Below are positions 10,317 to 19,875 of a stretch of 64,000 bases of DNA, in pieces. The stretch is from Spodoptera frugiperda (lineage: Eukaryota > Arthropoda > Insecta > Lepidoptera > Noctuidae): the NCBI RefSeq assembly GCF_023101765.2, contig NC_064213.1, positions 9,176,001 through 9,240,000 of the forward strand, read 5' to 3'. The position numbers were made by a program, and so were the translations under genes. How positions within the stretch are numbered: position 1 is the stretch's first letter; every line of letters begins with the position of its first letter. Below the pieces are notes generated by a model, which was not told where the DNA came from, searched no databases, and saw only the letters and a list, made by a program, of their open reading frames with translations.

Positions 10317-11635
10317 TCATTAGTTCGTAACTAAGACACCAGATGACGCTAGTGGTAGTAACTATTATTTTGTTATATTTAACAGTGAGTATTTTTTATA
10401 ATTCTAATATAAGTATTAGAATATGTTAAGTTGTGTTCAGACTATTTATTTTGTTCAAATCTTATTTGGATGGTTTGGCCGATGGGCGAATGTATGATGA
10501 GTGGGAATCTGATGTGTAAAGAGATAACTGGTGAATGTTTAAAACAATTTCAATAGAGAAATGCTATTATAATATAATTTATATCTTCACTTATATCTTC
10601 CACAATAACTATACGCAGCCCTTTTCAATAAAATTTCACACATTGTCCTTTTGGAACAAATTGCGCCATTAATAGGTACGGATAATGACGCGGTACGAAA
10701 ATTAAAAATCTATTTAGTGCGTCAGATAGGTAATGAAAAAATATTAGACACATATTTTTTTATTTTGTCATATTCGATAGATACTAATGTACACACAATG
10801 TAATTGTGTCTGGCGCGTGTATTCTTTTTTGCTACTTACTATGTAGTTTTCGTTACTAGCCACTTATTAGTTAGACTTTGACTGATTCTAAAACAAAATA
10901 GTTTTCTAATCTAAATCAAAATTCTGAACTGAGATCAAAAGATTAGAGTTTCTACTTTTGTGTCCGATCTCTCTCTCTCTCTAATCGGCCCCTCATTATT
11001 GAGGATTGTGATCATTCGGAGGAATAGTCTCCATTGGCTCCTGTGTGCGGCTATTTGTATTGTGGTGTAGAACCTCAATGCTGGGTTTTCCTTGAGCTGG
11101 TCAGACAATCTGGTTGCGGATCGTCCTCTAGCCCTTCTCTACTACTTAACATTTCCCACAACAAAGAGCCACACCAAGCTATCCTCCCCGCGTCTCGCAT
11201 GTCCGACAAATTAATATTAAATTATTTTTATTTTACAGAATGAACGTGTTTATTAAGAGAAAGAATATCGTTCAACAGGGATAATCTTATGAAGTTTGTA
11301 AGAGATGAAACGAATTACTTTTGTGAATCACGTAGTAGTGTTAACAGAATGGCGACATGTGCTGTGAATAGTTTTAGTTTAATATTATATTGTAACGTGT
11401 CTCATACTTGTCTTTTAACATTATACAAACAGTTTTTACCACAAAGTTTCTAAAGTATTTTTCATTTTGAAAATTGTTCGTGAAGTTTTCTCTGTGTAGA
11501 TATAGTGCAGGGACCTAAGCGATTGGTTATTGCTTTAAGCAAGTTATAAATTACATAGTTGATGCAATGATAGTGGTTTTATAGGCTCATTGATTCAGGC
11601 AGACTTATCGATTTTATAGGCTCAGGCATGCCTAT
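10317..11635. other. Non-coding part of duplicated block
   Basis: AT-rich DNA, repeated at 17848-19165. It contains a short (CT)n tract at about 10969-10981. At 11034-11243 a 69-codon frame is present identically in copy 2 at 18562-18771. It has no recognisable domain, and its conservation simply reflects the recent duplication. Confidence 0.5.
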
Positions 11636-11839
11636 TCCGCGCGCGCCTCAAAGAGCCATCCGACCACCACTAATGGGGTCCAGTAGGACTGATGCCTGAT
11701 CTGGAACTGCAGACTACATAGCGGGTTTAACGGGGCTCCGGCTCGAAAAGCTCGAGTAGGATCGGGGTGGTTTTTATTTAGTCAGTAAGTCTGACAGTCC
11801 TCGCTTCGCTCAAGGCGAGAGAAGTAATTAAAAAAAATT
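11636..11839 (+). mobile_element. R1-like LINE 3'-end fragment (copy 1)
   Basis: Has the family's 3' signature: GACTGATGCCTGATCTGGAA, GGGGCTCCGGCTCGAAAAGC, GTCAGTAAGTCTGACAG, ending GAAGTAATTAAAAAAAATT. It matches the 3' end of the long element at 24.3-26.3 kb, inverted. The duplicate is at 19166-19370. Confidence 0.75.
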
Positions 11840-11869
11840 GCAGCAGTTTATTTAAAAATATCTACAAAA

Positions 11870-12003
11870 GCCTGGTCGACGTTTCTCGTGTGACCGTCTC
11901 GTGAGCATGAATAAGCAAGGACATACAACATGGCAATGCTGCCAGTCTTCTGGGCACTTCCCTTATTGACGTCGATGCGAACGAATTGTTTGATGCTATG
12001 TAA
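11870..12003 (+). mobile_element. 3' scrap of a retroelement with restriction-like endonuclease C-terminus
   Basis: The frame GNAASLLGTSLIDVDANELF ending TAA at 12001-12003 matches the extreme C-terminus of the ORF at 15776-16654 (GNAASLLGTFPNDSDADEYF). It is therefore a 3' relic of the same retroelement family. It is duplicated at 19400-19534. Confidence 0.7.
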
Positions 12004-12260
12004 ATAGTAAATATTTTTTTTTTAAGATTTTAGTTTGGTTATAATTAAATGTAATAAAAGTTTATCTGAATTGATAGGTACCAATAGATATTTGATAAGA
12101 TCTATAAGATTAAAATGTGATTTAGGTACTACAATAGGTTTATGCTACTGCCACAATAATGTTAGTTTTGTTACTAAAGAGAATGGTTACAAGTTGGCTA
12201 TTTAACAGAATAGTTAAAGTTGTCTACCGTCATGTTTACGTTGTGTCACAATGACAACTT

Positions 12261-12289
12261 TATAAACCACTTTGTAGTTTGTACTCAGT
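12261..12289 (+). promoter_or_regulatory. TATA box plus TCAGT initiator of gene A1
   Basis: TATAAA is at 12261-12266 and TCAGT at 12285-12289, with the likely +1 A at 12287, 26 bp downstream of the first T. That spacing suits an arthropod core promoter. It predicts a 35-nt leader before the ATG at 12322. The same arrangement is at 19815-19843. Confidence 0.55.
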
Positions 12290-12321
12290 TTTGTTCATAG
12301 AAATAAATAAATAATTCCACC

Positions 12322-15300
12322 ATGTGGTAAGTGACATAATACTTATTTCTGTTTACTTTGAGAATTGATTTTAGGCTTTACTGGAAAACGGTAGAATAAC
12401 CGTAGTTCCAGCTATTACAGTATTATTAGTAGTAGATCGCTTAGTATAGTATAGGTACCTACAATAAAACTTAAAAATGCTCTGCGATTACTTGAAAAAG
12501 AAAAACCTGTGCCGTAGGTTTCGGTACCCGACCAGTTTCAGAGGCATATTTGTAATGTATGGTAAGTTCTGCTACTATTTGCAGTGAGAATGGTTTACCT
12601 TATCTTAGAAAATATTATAGGTTGCGTAGGTTCCAGGTATGCAAGGTATGAAGGTAAGTGAGCGATGGTGCATATGTGTGTCATATGCTGGGGCTACACA
12701 GTCACGATAATGCGAACATTTGCGCTGTGGTAAAACGACTGGCCACAGATTACCTCCTATCCCGAATCATTTCCTCCAACACAAATGCCCTACGCGCTGC
12801 CCTAAGGTATTGTCGCGATAAACTTCGTGCGGTTGGCATATTCGGGTTCGCGACATAAATTTCATGAGCAATGAGAGCATCTTAAAGTTCATACTAAAAA
12901 AGAAGATAATAAACTTTACTTATGAATGTGAACTATAAGAAAAAAAGGGATTAAATCTTTTTCTTTATTATTATTTACATATAACATCCATCTTCACCTT
13001 TTATTAATCTTTCTGGCCCACTCTTTTTTATTAAAGAAATAGAGATAAAGAAAATCAAAGAAATAACTATTAGCCGCCAATTGATACAGCACAACTGCCT
13101 CGTCCATGGTTTACGTGAAATGAACGCGACGTACTGAAGAATACATTTTTTGGCCAAGTACTAAGTCATGGGTCGAACACGAACTTTTAAGTGTAGCCGT
13201 ACAATGAGGACGAGAGAATGGGTTTGTGATGTTTGTTCACTTGTTTGAACTTGGATAGATCTGAGCCGTGCCGAAGCACGGCCCTCGCACACTTAATTCG
13301 GCTCGATTCGACCTGAATGATATCACAGCTTCACAGAAACACCTGCTGGGACATTTTGTTTGTATAAAATGTTTTGTTTCAGTTGCTGCTTGTTTAAAAG
13401 CCTTGCTATATCTTTAGTGGTGTGTATTGTAATACTTCTGATTATTGGCACATTACTATTAGTTTTCGGTGAGACTCTGATTGACCTGGCGATTGATAAA
13501 ATTTTGGACCTCGTTTTTGGTATGATTATAATAAATAAAAATTCCACCATGTGTAAGTGCAATTATATTGATTTCATTGTTTAAGTAATTAGTAAATCTT
13601 ACTAATATCATAAATGTTTGTTACTCAATCACGTCTAAACGGCTGAAGGAATCGGTATGAAATTTGGAACAAGGGTAGATTATGGTCTGGAATACACATA
13701 AGCTACTTTTTATCCCACGGAAACGCGGGAACCAAATTGAATGGAATACAAGACATATAATCTAACATATAATAAAACTGTATAAGTGTTTATTCTGTAC
13801 ATTGAAAATATTAGGCAGTGTTAATAGAAAGATACTAAAGCCAAAAATTTTCGGCCCCTATTTATTTTTGAGAGGCAAAATCATCCAATGTCTACCCCCG
13901 TCTTTGGCGAGGCGATTACTAAAGTCCTCCCGTGGAAAAAGACCATTGCCAACTGTTTGAAGTAGAATGTCACCAATAAGTGAGTCACAGTTCCTTGCTT
14001 AAAATAGCAGTTCTTGAAGGGTTTTTCAAGTCGTTTTGAAAGTGCGCACAAGATTTAATCAAAGACTAACTGCCTTACTCAGAGTCATTTAATGGTTACA
14101 CAAAACAGTCTTTAGCATTCGTTTTCGGGACAAAATCGTTACTAAGGAATAGGTAGTAGTAGGTAAGGAATAGATAGCCGTTCAATGTCTCTGAGTGCGG
14201 CAGTAATTCGTGGGTTAAGAACTAGAGTAGCGTAAGGGCAAAAACGCAAAAAAAATTTTTTTTCACTATTCGCTTTTTCAATCCCCATATTTGTATGTGC
14301 CGAAAAACTGGAACGATGTAGTGTGTAGATTGCTTAGTACAATAATAACGCATAAAAAGAAAAGAAGTTTGTTTATTACTAAAAGGAAGTATTTCTACTT
14401 ACAATAATCTTGACATTATTTTGTCAATAAAGTTATGAGCACAACGATTGTAACTCGACTTACGAGCGAATAGGACACCGAATTATGCCTTCAATGTAAT
14501 CGCTCAAATGGCGTATCTTGTCATACGTTATTAACGCAGAAAGTTTGATTTTGTAGCCTTGTAATTTTTCTCCGTGCCAAAAAAAACGTAAGGGTGGGTT
14601 ACGCTACTATTGCACTAAATAATTAAAGTAATGCAGTCCGTTATTATGACGTATGTCAACCAGTTTTAGAAAAATATACATTTTTAAACGAAACCGTTTT
14701 TTTATTGACCATGAATTTACAGTATTCTGTAGCCAATAAATAAAGCTTTATTTTAAGTAAAAAACAAATATACAGATACTATAGATTTTGCCATAATAGA
14801 CCTACAAGTTGACGGTAGGTAAATTTGAATTGTTTTTCGGCTCTCCTGAGAAGTTGTCATTTTGCCCTTACGCTACTCTAGTTCTTAACCCACGAATTAG
14901 TAGTTGCAATTTAAACTACCTACTAGTCTAACATGGTGCTCATATTATAATTGTATACTGACAAACTAAAATAGGGCTTCTATACAAGAAAAAACAAACT
15001 CATTGTTTCAATAAAAAAAGAAATACTCGATGCCGTAAAAAAATTAGATTGCCTACATTAGAATCAAGTAAATTATCATTGAAATCTGAGTATTATTTAC
15101 GTGATGTACAGTATGGAGATCACTCATATGATATAATATAAATAAATATTTCAACGAAAACAGAAAATTAGAAAATTGAAACAAAATAAATAATTAAATA
15201 AATCCAGATTTAAATTCTGTGTGAACAGCTCCAAATAACCTTGACCACAGAAGAGCTGTTATGTTGAAAGTTGTCTAGGAACGTTACGGACATGCGGTGC

Positions 15301-15737
15301 GGTTGTTATAATGTTGTATGTCTAAAGAGAGTTCAAATTAGCTCAAAGAGAAAATGCACTTTTTGGTTTAACTACTGGGCCTATTACGCTCATTTTTCGC
15401 ATATTGTCAGCCAAGATGATAAAATATATGTAGTCTAAATTAAATCATATGAGGTTCCCCCATACGGTATTAATACAAGCATTTGGCGGCGCTTTTAGCT
15501 ATTAAAATCCTCAGCGGTATTTTTTACTTTTACCATTCCGATTTAGTACATGCTAGGTATATACCAGTATATGTTAGGATTAGGAATAAAACATATTTTC
15601 AAAACGAGCATGAGACTATATGGCTGAAGTTGGAACACTTCGGCATTGGGGTTATCGCTAATTCTATTAAAATTTCGAAATTTCAAGTATTAGCTTACCA
15701 GCATTTCTCTCATCGGTCCACAGTACCTCTGAATTAG
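12322..15737 (+). CDS. Gene A1, small-TM-glycoprotein family, exon 3 altered by insertion
   Basis: Exon 1 codes only ATGTG (12322-12326, donor GTAAGT). Exon 2 (13383-13468) follows GTTTTGTTTCAG and reads MCCC, then a helix (SLVVCIVILLIIGTLLLVF), ending in phase 1 at donor GTGAGA. Exon 3 (15547-15737) follows a pyrimidine tract and TTTAG and reads HARYIPVYVRIRNKTYF, with an NKT sequon. In this copy exon 3 runs into a retroelement inserted at 15673, so the last 20 or so residues and the stop come from the insert; total 93 residues. If the exon 2 donor is not used, the frame stays open to 13584, giving a 68-residue form. A2 is the intact twin. The changed C-terminus may make this copy non-functional. 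Confidence 0.5.
13549..13552 (+). pseudogene. Orphan exon 1 of gene B (copy 1), one base short
   Basis: ATTCCACCATGTGTAAGTGC here corresponds to the B2 first exon, which has ATGTGGTAAGTGC at 21105. One G is missing, so the coding part would be ATGT with a shifted phase. The matching exon 2 lies beyond the duplication end and is absent from this copy. It is a relic. Confidence 0.55.
14069..14204. mobile_element. Short TIR element (ACTGCC...CTCAGAG)
   Basis: The ends ACTGCCTTACTCAGAGTCAT and the complement of TGTCTCTGAGTGCGGCAGT are inverted. The interior AAAATCGTTACTAAGGAATAG recurs at 42581-42700. Copy 2 of the segmental duplication keeps only the left part, near 21620-21735. Confidence 0.6.
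14206..14897. mobile_element. TIR element, 38-bp inverted ends, TA target duplication
   Basis: Both ends read ATTCGTGGGTTAAGAACTAG inward, perfect for 38 bp. TA lies on each side (14204-14205 and 14898-14899). The interior is AT-rich with no transposase frame. The TA TSD fits a Tc1/mariner-type MITE. It is absent from copy 2 of the segmental duplication, where the surrounding kilobase is missing. Confidence 0.8.
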
Positions 15738-16934
15738 TCAGGAAAATTCTTTCTCCATCACTGGCTAGTTTTGAGGTGCCGTGTTTGACTGATGCAGTGG
15801 AAGCTTGGAAAATGGCCTGTCCACTTACTGATTTACCTGTTCACCCTTCTTCTCAGAGACAATGGGACGTGCCGCTGTGCAGTATTATTCGTGAGTCATT
15901 AATCAACTCTTCTTCTAATGCTGCAGAGCGAGCTCGCTTATTGGCTGTGGGAGAGTGGGAATCAGGTTTGTGGCTTCAGGCGCTCCTGTCACCCTACATA
16001 GGAACTATGTTGGATGACATTACGTTCCGGCTAGCTGTGTGCTTACGGTTGGGTGCTCCCTGTGTCTCTCCGCATTGTTGTCACTGTGGAGAAAGAGTCG
16101 ATGGCTCGGGACACCATGGTCTTTCATGTCGTAGAAGTGCAGGCCGCATAAGTCGTCATGCCAGCATCAACGACATTATTCGTCGTGCTCTCGCCTCAGC
16201 CGGCGTACCAGCCGTATTAGAACCTAATGGTTTGGTACGTGATGATGGCAAGAGACCAAATGGTATGTCGTTGCTGCCTTGGAAGATGGGTAGGCCTTTG
16301 GTGTGGGACGCTACGTGTGTAGACACCCTTGCGCCATCTCACCTTCTAAGCACTGCTGCATGCGCTGGTGCGGCTGCTTCCGCGGCAGAGGACCTCAAGC
16401 GGCGCAAATATTCTAACTTAGTTGGCAATTATTGTTTTGAGCCGTTTGGGGTCGAAACACTAGGGCCATGGGGTCCTGGTGCACATTCTTTATATAAAGA
16501 AATTGCACATAAGCTATTCGACTCTACGCGTGACCAGAAGGCTGGCTATTTCTTCGGTCAAAAGATAAGCATTGCCATACAACGTGGCAATGCGGCCAGT
16601 CTTCTGGGAACGTTCCCCAATGACAGCGATGCGGACGAGTACTTCGACGCCTAACCACACCTAACCACGCCTATTGCCTTAATTTTAGTTTTAAGTTAGT
16701 TTTTATTCCTCATTTTTTTGGTATTTTTAAGTTGTAAATAATGTGTTAGTTTAGATATTAATACTTTCTCATGTTAACAATTATGGTTTTATTTTATGTA
16801 TTCCAATATTAAATAAATCATAAATCTATTTCACCTCTAAAAATAACTAAACGCAACATTTGACGTTTTTCTGATCCCGTCAATACTTTTTGACAGTTTG
16901 GTTTGACATTTGCCATTACAAAACAAATCGGCAG
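15673..16934 (+). mobile_element. 5'-truncated retroelement insertion with C-terminal endonuclease-like ORF
   Basis: It is flanked by a 12-bp duplication ATTCTATTAAAA at 15661-15672 and 16935-16946; copy 2 carries the uninterrupted site near 22214. The ORF at 15776-16654 holds a CCHC-like motif (CHCGERVDGSGHHGLSC) followed by KRPNG and WDATCVDT. That order (knuckle, then PD-like and D motifs) resembles the restriction-like endonuclease end of some non-LTR elements. If the N of RPNG stands where a catalytic Asp is usual, the enzyme would be dead; that is inference. No reverse transcriptase domain remains. Confidence 0.65.
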
Positions 16935-16957
16935 ATTCTATTAAAAACATACCTTCA

Positions 16958-17389
16958 GGATAGGCAACTTAAAAACACAAATAAACAAAATACTACTAGA
17001 TCCATTCATATTTTAACCGACTTCCCAAAAAGGAGGAAGCTCTTAATTTAGCTGGTATCATTTCTTTTGTGTGTGTGTACACCGATTACTTCGACATTTA
17101 TTGACCGATTTGCGTGATTATTTTTTGTTCGACTTGGATTATTGACATAATATTATGTAAATGACTGGCCCCATTTATTTCGGACTGAATCGCAGATGGT
17201 ATTATTTGCTGACTGGTGACCCGCCCCGGCTTCGCTATTAGAACTAACTAAAGGACCGTCCACAAAGCGCTAACTAAGTCTTGCTCCGGCAAAAGTGTTC
17301 ACTTCTGCCTGCAGTCCCGCAGTCCAACCTGTTGTTTTAGGATACATAACTTAATTATTGTAGAGCTTCTCTATAAACAACATTTGACG
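16958..17389. other. Spacer between the two duplicated blocks
   Basis: Not shared with either copy. It contains a lepidopteran repeat start (ACCGACTTCCCAAAAAGGAG) and a fragment of another dispersed repeat around 17215 (GACCCGCCCCGGCTTCGCTA). No gene seen. Confidence 0.5.
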
Positions 17390-17430
17390 TTATAGAAAAT
17401 ACACAAGAAGTTAAACAATTCATAGGTCTA

Positions 17431-17847
17431 TATACAATGTGATAGGGGTGAGACTTCTAACCCGTTAATGCTGAGTACTATTATATCTAATTTTATCGAC
17501 AAAAGTCGGGGGTCGAAGGGGTCGAATCCCCTCCCCCTAAAAATTATGGCTATTTTAATATTTTTTTTTACTTTTTTTGATATCAAACGTTGTATGCGTC
17601 GTAGAAACAAAAAAAAAATAACGGTAGCTAATAACCTTGGCTAACTAATTCATTACTTTTTTCATATGTTTGATAATGTTTTGGTGGAAATAAAAATCAT
17701 TTGTGAATTATTTTTACCGAAAAAATCACTATTTTTAATTTTTTTCAATTAGGGGTTCAACACCCCATATTATTTTTTTTGTCGATAAAATTAGATGTAG
17801 TACTCAGCCTTAACGGGTTAGAAGTCTCACCCCTATCACATTGTATA
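17431..17847. mobile_element. TIR element TATACAATGTGATAGGGG, copy 2
   Basis: Same inverted ends and AT-rich core as 9920-10316, carried along by the segmental duplication. A few indels distinguish the two copies, for example an extra ATTAGGGGTTCAACACC segment near 17748. Confidence 0.85.
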
Positions 17848-19165
17848 TCATTAGTTCGTAACTAAGACACCAGATGACGCTAGTGGTAGTAACTATTATT
17901 TTGTTATATTTAACAGTGAGTATTTTTTATAATTCTAATATAAGTATTAGAATATGTTAAGTTGTGTTCAGACTATTTATTTTGTTCAAATCTTATTTGG
18001 ATGGTTTGGCCGATGAGCGAATGTATGAGTGGGAATCTGATGTGTAAAGAGATAACTGGTGAATGTTTAAAACAATTTCAATAGAGAAATGCTATTATAA
18101 TATAATTTATATCTTCACTTATATCTTCCACAATAACTATACGCAGCCCTTTTCTATATAATTTCACACGTTGTCCTTTTGGAACAAATTGCGCCATTAA
18201 TAGGTACGGATAATGACGCGGTACGAAAATTAAAAATCTATTTAGTGCGTCAGATAGGTAATGAAAAAATATTAGACACATATTTTTTTATTTTGTCATA
18301 TTCGATAGATACTAATGTACACACAATGTAATTGTGTCTGGCGCGTGTATTCTTTTTTGCTACTTACTATGTAGTTTTCGTTACTAGCCACTTATTAGTT
18401 AGACTTTGACTGATTCTAAAACAAAATAGTTTTCTAATCTAAATCAAAATTCTGAACTGAGATCAAAAGATTAGAGTTTCTACTTTTGTGTCCGATCTCT
18501 CTCTCTCTCTAATCGGCCCCTCATTATTGAGGATTGTGATCATTCGGAGGAATAGTCTCCATTGGCTCCTGTGTGCGGCTATTTGTATTGTGGTGTAGAA
18601 CCTCAATGCTGGGTTTTCCTTGAGCTGGTCAGACAATCTGGTTGCGGATCGTCCTCTAGCCCTTCTCTACTACTTAACATTTCCCACAACAAAGAGCCAC
18701 ACCAAGCTATCCTCCCCGCGTCTCGCATGTCCGACAAATTAATATTAAATTATTTTTATTTTACAGAATGAACGTGTTTATTAAGAGAAAGAATATCGTT
18801 CAACAGGGATAATCTTATGAAGTTTGTAGGAGATGAAACGAATTACTTTTGTGAATCACGTAGTAGTGTTAACAGAATGGCGACATGTGCTGTGAATAGT
18901 TTTAGTTTAACATTATATTGTAACGTGTCTCATACTTGTCTTTTAACATTATACAAACAGTTTTTACCACAAAGTTTCTAAAGTATTTTTCATTTTGAAA
19001 ATTGTTCGTGAAGTTTTCTCTGTGTAGATATGGTGTAGGGACCTAAGCGATTGGTTATTGCTTTAAGCAAGTTATAAATTACATTGTTGATGCAATGATA
19101 GTGGTTTTAAAGGCATATTGATTCAGGCAGACTTATCAATTTTATAGGCTCAGGCATACCTATTC

Positions 19166-19370
19166 TGCGCGCGCTTCAAAGAGCCATCCGACCACCACTA
19201 ATGGGGTCCAGTAGGACTGATGCCTGATCCGGAACTGCAGACTACATAGCGGGTTTAACGGGGCTCCGGCTCGAAAAGCTCGAGTAGGATCGGGGTGGTT
19301 TTTATTTAGTCAGTAAGAGTCTGACAGTCCTCGCTTCGCGCAAGGCGAGAGAAGTAATTTAAAAAAAATT
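19166..19370 (+). mobile_element. R1-like LINE 3'-end fragment (copy 2)
   Basis: Duplicate of 11636-11839, ending GAAGTAATTTAAAAAAAATT. It is directly followed by the retroelement C-terminal scrap at 19400-19534. Confidence 0.75.
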
Positions 19371-19399
19371 GCAGCAGTTTATTTAAAAATATCTACAAA

Positions 19400-19534
19400 A
19401 GCCTGGTCGACGTTTCTCGTGTGACCGTCTCGTGAGCATGAATAAGCAAAAATATACAACGTGGCAATGCTGCCAGTCTTCTGGGCACTTCCCTTATTGA
19501 CGTCGATGCGAACGAATTGTTTGATGCTATGTAA
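19400..19534 (+). mobile_element. Retroelement C-terminal scrap (copy 2)
   Basis: Duplicate of 11870-12003. It encodes GNAASLLGTSLIDVDANELF before a TAA, matching the end of the ORF at 15776-16654. Confidence 0.7.
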
Positions 19535-19814
19535 ATAGTAAATATTTTTTTTTTAGATTTTAGTTTGGTTATAATTAAATGTAATAAAAGTTTATCTGAA
19601 TTGATAGGTACCAATAGATATTTGATACCTACCTATGAGGTCTACATCTTATACTACTTATCTATAAGATTAAAATGTGATTTAGGACTAATAGGTTTAT
19701 GCTACTGCCACAATGTTAGTTTTGTTACTAAAGAGAATGGTTACAAGTTGGCTATTTAACAGAATAGTTAAAGTTGTCTACCGTCATGTTTACGTTGTGT
19801 CACAATGACAACTT

Positions 19815-19843
19815 TATAAACCACTTTGTAGTTTGTACTCAGT
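19815..19843 (+). promoter_or_regulatory. TATA box plus TCAGT initiator of gene A2
   Basis: TATAAA is at 19815-19820 and TCAGT at 19839-19843, 26 bp apart from first T to the A of the initiator. It is identical to the arrangement upstream of A1. The ATG follows at 19876. Confidence 0.55.
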
Positions 19844-19875
19844 TTTGTTCATAGAAATAAATAAATAATTCCACC

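Larger units (their letters stand above)
9878..16957 (+). repeat. Segmental tandem duplication, copy 1
   Basis: From TTATAGAAAATACACAAG at 9878 this block is near-identical to 17390-22236. It contains the TIR element, a (CT)n tract, R1-like and retroelement 3' scraps, gene A1 and the orphan B exon 1. Relative to copy 2 it keeps about 1 kb at 14177-15195 (a TIR element and flanks) that copy 2 lacks, and it carries a retroelement insertion at 15673-16934. Confidence 0.85.

Noticed and set aside
11034..11243. 69-codon frame conserved exactly in both duplicated blocks (also 18562-18771)
   Set aside because: Conservation equals that of the surrounding non-coding duplicate; no domain, acceptor or family resemblance.
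12658..12858. 66-codon frame (also 20211-20411)
   Set aside because: Lies within intron 1 of the A genes. It has no features beyond the duplicated background, although GTAAGT motifs nearby could mislead a gene finder.
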